Of a DNA stretch of 64,000 bases, positions 60,938-64,000 are shown in pieces. Numbering within the stretch: position 1 is the first letter of the stretch; each line of letters opens with the position of its first letter. A model generated the notes under the pieces. The model had not been told where the DNA came from, made no database searches, and saw only the letters and a list, made by a program, of their open reading frames with translations. The stretch spans positions 2,208,752-2,272,751 of the forward strand of contig NZ_KI913949.1 in assembly GCF_000332095.2 (NCBI RefSeq), in the 5' to 3' direction. The position numbers and the translations under genes are program-made. This DNA is from Leptolyngbya sp. PCC 6406. GTDB lineage: Bacteria > Cyanobacteriota > Cyanobacteriia > Phormidesmidales > Phormidesmidaceae.

Positions 60938-61659
60938 GAATTCTGTCCACTGTTTGATACTATTCCTGGGGGTTGGCCCCCAATACTGCTGGCCGCTGTT
61001 AGGAAAACCGCCGTCAAGCCGCTGTTAAACGGCTGTTAAACCGGAGAGAACGCCGTTAGAGGCCAACCCCTACCAGACAACTTGCCCGAATTGGGTATTT
61101 TCTAGCCAAAACATCGCCTTACCCGCCCTATGCTTTGCTAGATATTACCCCTCCGCCGGGATGGTCGCAGACTCCCCCAGGACCGTCCCCCTTCCCAGCC
61201 TTACTAGGGCCTGCGGACAATTAACAGGGAAACCCTTGCGGGCTAAGCATGACCACGCCCGCCCTACGGCATCAGGCTAGGGGCTGTAACCGCCCCATAA
61301 CCAGGAATCTAGCTTTGATTGTCCACAACCCCTAGATGGCGTCACCAAGCTGGGGCGATCATCCCCAGGCCACCGTGATCATCCCCAGTGCCACCGCTAT
61401 AGCTAGAGACGAACAGGAACTAGAGATAGCCCCCCAAACCCCATCACTGTGCAGATCCAGTCCTGATGATTCCCTGAAAATGACAGGCTCTTAAAAATAC
61501 TATACAAATTCCCTGCTACCCACAGCACCGTCCCCTTGGCCCCCTGCCCCCTTGGCCCCGAGACACAAACCGCTATGCTTATTTCCATAGGATTGCCACC
61601 CCATCGCCTCCCTCCCTGTCGCCTCCCTCCCTGTCGCCTCCCCTATTGCTCGATACGCC
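60938..61659. other. Divergent spacer between olefin synthase and accA
   Basis: About 720 bp without a gene. It holds a complete 132-bp MITE (61204-61335), a run of GCCGCTGTTAAACGGC-type inverted repeats near 61010-61045, and 15-bp tandem units CGCCTCCCTCCCTGT (61605-61634 plus a partial copy), 25 bp before accA. Promoters for both directions must lie here; none is clear by eye. Confidence 0.6.
61204..61335. mobile_element. 132-bp MITE-like element, copy 2
   Basis: Same length and ends as 3472-3603: CTAGGGCCTGCGGACAAT at the left and ATTGTCCACAACCCCTAG at the right. The interior differs by scattered substitutions but shares CATGACCACGCCCGCCCTAC and CCCATAACCAGGAATCTAGC. No open frame. It lies between the divergent olefin synthase and accA genes. 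Confidence 0.8.
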
Positions 61660-62646
61660 ATGCCTCCTACTGAACGTCGCCCCATCCTCTTAGATTTCGA
61701 GAAACCCCTCGTCGAGCTAGAGGAGCGCATCAACCAAATCCGTGAGTTGGCGGAGGAGAACGATGTGGATGTTTCGACACAAATTCACCAGCTAGAATCT
61801 CGGGCCGACCAACTCCGTCAGGAAATTTTCACCAGCCTCACCCCAGCGCAGCGGCTCCAGGTGGCCCGCCATCCCCGTCGCCCTAGCACCCTGGACTACA
61901 TTCAGGCCATCGGTGACGAATGGATTGAACTCCACGGCGATCGCGGTTCCGGCAAGGATGACTTGGCCCTAGTGGGAGGGATTGCCCGGTTTGAGGGTCG
62001 CCCGGTGATGATGCTGGGGCATCAAAAGGGGCGAGACACGAAGGATAATGTCGCCCGCAATTTTGGCATGGCTTCCCCCGGTGGCTATCGCAAGGCCATG
62101 CGATTGATGGAGCACGCCAATCATTTCGGGATGCCCATCTTCACCTTCATTGATACCCCCGGAGCCTTCCCCGGCTTTGAGGCAGAGGAGCAGGGACAGG
62201 GGGAAGCGATCGCCTACAATCTGCGGCAAATGTTCTCCCTGGATGTCCCCATTATTTGCACTGTGATTGGCGAAGGGGGTTCCGGTGGAGCCTTGGGCAT
62301 CGGCGTCGGCGATCGGCTGATGATGTTCGAACATTCCGTCTACTACGTCGCCAGCCCCGAAGCCTGCGCCGCTATTCTCTGGCGCGATGCGGGCCGCGCC
62401 GCCCAAGCCTCAGAAGCCCTGAAGATTACGGCCCTGGATTTGAAGGGGTTGGGGATTTTGGATGTGATGCTGCCGGAACCTATCGGCGGTGCCCATGCCA
62501 ATCCCGTCAAGGCGACGGAAATTCTGAAGGTGGGTCTGCGGGAAAATCTAGACACACTGTTAGCGCTGGCTCCCGATCAGCGTCGCCAACTCCGCTACGA
62601 AAAATTTCGCCGCATTGGCATTTTCTCTGAGGAACCTGTTGCCTAG
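61660..62646 (+). CDS. accA: Acetyl-CoA carboxylase carboxyltransferase subunit alpha
   Basis: A 328-residue carboxyltransferase alpha subunit. The N-terminal coiled coil ([20 protein letters not shown]) is followed by the crotonase-like domain: [60 protein letters not shown] and [15 protein letters not shown] oxyanion loops. With AccB, AccC and AccD it makes malonyl-CoA for fatty acid synthesis. That is also the extender unit of the olefin synthase encoded divergently 722 bp away, so the neighbourhood is metabolically coherent. ATG 61660 is the usual start. Confidence 0.97.
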   Translation: MPPTERRPILLDFEKPLVELEERINQIRELAEENDVDVSTQIHQLESRADQLRQEIFTSLTPAQRLQVARHPRRPSTLDYIQAIGDEWIELHGDRGSGKDDLALVGGIARFEGRPVMMLGHQKGRDTKDNVARNFGMASPGGYRKAMRLMEHANHFGMPIFTFIDTPGAFPGFEAEEQGQGEAIAYNLRQMFSLDVPIICTVIGEGGSGGALGIGVGDRLMMFEHSVYYVASPEACAAILWRDAGRAAQASEALKITALDLKGLGILDVMLPEPIGGAHANPVKATEILKVGLRENLDTLLALAPDQRRQLRYEKFRRIGIFSEEPVA

Positions 62647-62787
62647 GGATTGTTGCCGGGGTGGTCGATTGCGATCGCAGATCTATGGCCCCTAGTTTTC
62701 TAAAACTCCGGTCAATACCCCCATACCCCCTTGCCCTAAACCCTCCTGCTTCGCTAAGGTAGTAGACTGGGCGTTAGATGGAAAATT

Positions 62788-63246
62788 ATGGCGAAGCGGA
62801 TTCAAGTCGTTCTGCAAGAAGATATTCGGAAACTGGGCCAGTCCGGTGACCTCGTCGAGGTTGCCCCCGGCTATGCCCGCAACTACCTGCTGCCTCGGGG
62901 CATCGCAGTCCGCACCACCCCCGGCGTACTGAAGCAGGTAGAACGGCGGCGAGAAGCGGAGCGGCAACGCTTACTCGCCATCAAAGCAGAGGCGGAGTCC
63001 ATGAAGACCGCCCTGGAAACCATCGGCATGTTCGTGATCAAGAAGCCCGTAGGCGAAAACGAGGCCATCTTTGGCACGGTGACAGCAGCGGATGTGGCAG
63101 AAGTCATCCAAGCCAACACCAACAAAGAGGTGGATCGCCGGGAAATCACCGTACCCGACATCAACAAGCTGGGTGAGTACAAAGCCACCTTGAAGCTCCA
63201 CGCAGAAGTGACCGCCACCGTGAACCTGCGGGTCTCGGCGGAATAG
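62788..63246 (+). CDS. rplI: 50S ribosomal protein L9
   Basis: A 152-residue L9. The N-terminal rRNA-binding domain ([36 protein letters not shown]) is joined by the long exposed helix (about 45-80) to a C-terminal domain ([20 protein letters not shown]). The linker helix is a hallmark of L9 and the length is normal. The rplI-dnaB order is common in bacteria and is kept here, although about 300 bp and a terminator lie between. Confidence 0.97.
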   Translation: MAKRIQVVLQEDIRKLGQSGDLVEVAPGYARNYLLPRGIAVRTTPGVLKQVERRREAERQRLLAIKAEAESMKTALETIGMFVIKKPVGENEAIFGTVTAADVAEVIQANTNKEVDRREITVPDINKLGEYKATLKLHAEVTATVNLRVSAE

Positions 63247-63276
63247 AGCCCCGGCGTTGACGCCCGGAATCGGATC

Positions 63277-63308
63277 AAACAGGTTAGAGCAACTGCTCTA
63301 ACCTGTTT
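63277..63308 (+). terminator. rplI terminator
   Basis: A perfect 14-bp stem (AAACAGGTTAGAGC at 63277-63290 with its complement at 63295-63308, loop AACT) begins 31 bp after the rplI stop; TTTCCTTGTGTT follows the stem. Confidence 0.8.
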
Positions 63309-63478
63309 CCTTGTGTTCAAGAGCCTGCCTGCTGTACTATGCTCTGTCAAGCCTCCATTTGTAGGTTGGGTGCAGCGCTAGCGGAACCCAACATGGCCCA
63401 CCGCTGTTGGGTTCCACTTCGTTTTACCCAACCTACGCAGACTGTTTCCTTGTGTTCAAGGATCTGCCTGCTGTACTA
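63303..63478 (+). repeat. 37-bp direct repeats flanking a palindromic element
   Basis: Near-identical copies starting CTGTTTCCTTGTGTTCAAG at 63303-63339 and 63442-63478 flank an element of dispersed type, GTAGGTTGGGTGC (from 63361) to ACCCAACCTAC (to 63435). The layout suggests that the element arrived in, or was copied with, a duplication of the terminator tail. Confidence 0.7.
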
Positions 63479-63545
63479 GTCCTTCGTCTCCACCGTTTTA
63501 GTCAGCCATCCGCTACGGTAAGAACTATTTCCCGCGCCGGATCCC

Positions 63546-64000
63546 ATGGTTCAAAATCTTGACTTTCAACCGATGGGCGATCGCCTGCCTCCCCAGAACG
63601 TGGAGGCAGAGGAAGCGATTCTAGGGGGGATTTTGCTCGATCCAGAGGCCATCGGACGGGTCATGGAGGTACTCAACCCCGATGCCTTCTACGTCAGCGC
63701 CCACAAGACCATTTACCGGGCAGCGGTAGACCTGAATGGCAAGGGTCGCCCCACCGACCTGATGAGCGTCACCGCATGGCTCAAGGATCAAGACTTGCTG
63801 GAGCGGGTGGGCGGCCAGAGCCGTCTCGCCCAACTGGTAGACCGCACCCTCAGCGCCACCAACATCGACCAGTACGCCGCCCTGGTGATGGAAAAATTTA
63901 TGCGGCGGCGGCTAATCCGCATTGGCGGGGAAATCACCCAACTCGGCTTTGAAACCGGGGAACCCCTAGAACAAAGTCTGGATCAGGCGGAGCAAAAGCT
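63546..64000 (+). CDS. dnaB: Replicative DNA helicase DnaB (partial, runs off the window)
   Basis: The first 151 codons of DnaB, cut by the window end. ATG 63546 opens MVQNLDFQPMGDRLPPQNVE, followed by AEEAILGGILLDPEAIGRVM, HKTIYRAAVDLNGKGRPTDL and MSVTAWLKDQDLLERVGGQS, the N-terminal helical domain that binds DnaG and forms the hexamer collar. The RecA-like ATPase domain would follow outside the window. Cyanobacterial dnaB genes often carry inteins; whether this one does cannot be seen. Located after rplI, a common arrangement. Confidence 0.95.
   Translation, partial: MVQNLDFQPMGDRLPPQNVEAEEAILGGILLDPEAIGRVMEVLNPDAFYVSAHKTIYRAAVDLNGKGRPTDLMSVTAWLKDQDLLERVGGQSRLAQLVDRTLSATNIDQYAALVMEKFMRRRLIRIGGEITQLGFETGEPLEQSLDQAEQK

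Overview
The window is cyanobacterial chromosome. This rests on psbA (photosystem II D1), FurA next to flavodoxin isiB, a Tab2-family protein, cyanobacterial conserved genes (DUF760, DUF3727, LabA-like NYN), a PEP-CTERM surface protein and many GCGATCGC (HIP1) octamers. GC is moderately high. D1 is 353 residues with a short C-terminal tail, seven fewer than the usual 360-residue cyanobacterial D1. That is the state known from Prochlorothrix and chloroplasts, so a Prochlorothrix-like filament is possible but not proven.

Layout. 0-7.6 kb: DUF4126 membrane protein, rhomboid protease, PEP-CTERM protein, psbA with a near-consensus promoter, ychF, a lipoprotein and a thioredoxin-fold photosystem I accumulation factor. 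7.6-14 kb: priA with an in-frame insertion made of palindromic repeats, then an iron-stress group (fur, isiB, isiC-like hydrolase), a repeat-rich spacer and a Crp-type regulator. 14-22 kb: an operon-like ruvX-DUF3727-mltG-yqeG series, a GNAT plus F420-ligase-like pair, and a lone peptide-binding lipoprotein. 22-31 kb: tRNA-Phe, a MoaD-like protein, a lone sugar permease behind Tab2, ribosomal protein S1, an MNT/HEPN pair with a frameshifted HEPN, an M48 protease, a three-gene TIGR04255 cassette whose last gene is also frameshifted, and a 12-TPR secreted protein. 31-39.7 kb: an ammonium transporter fused to a SpoIIE/PP2C phosphatase, a GH13 glycosidase, a Ca2+/Na+ antiporter, a PPOX flavoprotein, an XRE protein, isoaspartyl peptidase and a secreted Ig-like protein.

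40.7-49.3 kb is an accessory block: a NYN protein, then a contractile-injection-system baseplate set (PAAR, gp25, baseplate J, tail protein I, a DUF4159-like protein, and an Ig-TM-WD40 membrane protein). No sheath, tube, ATPase or spike gene lies here, so the locus is split or continues elsewhere. 49.8-61 kb: a pheS of archaeal/eukaryotic type with DUF760, then a two-gene olefin synthase. FAAL-ACP and KS-AT-KR-ACP-ST-TE would turn a fatty acid into a terminal alkene; accA, which helps make its malonyl-CoA extender, follows divergently. The right edge carries rplI and the start of dnaB.

Two complete 132-bp MITE-like elements and two solitary ends are scattered through the window; one complete copy supplies the last base of the psbA stop codon. 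Several palindromic and tandem repeats lie in spacers and inside coding regions (priA and the olefin synthase linkers).
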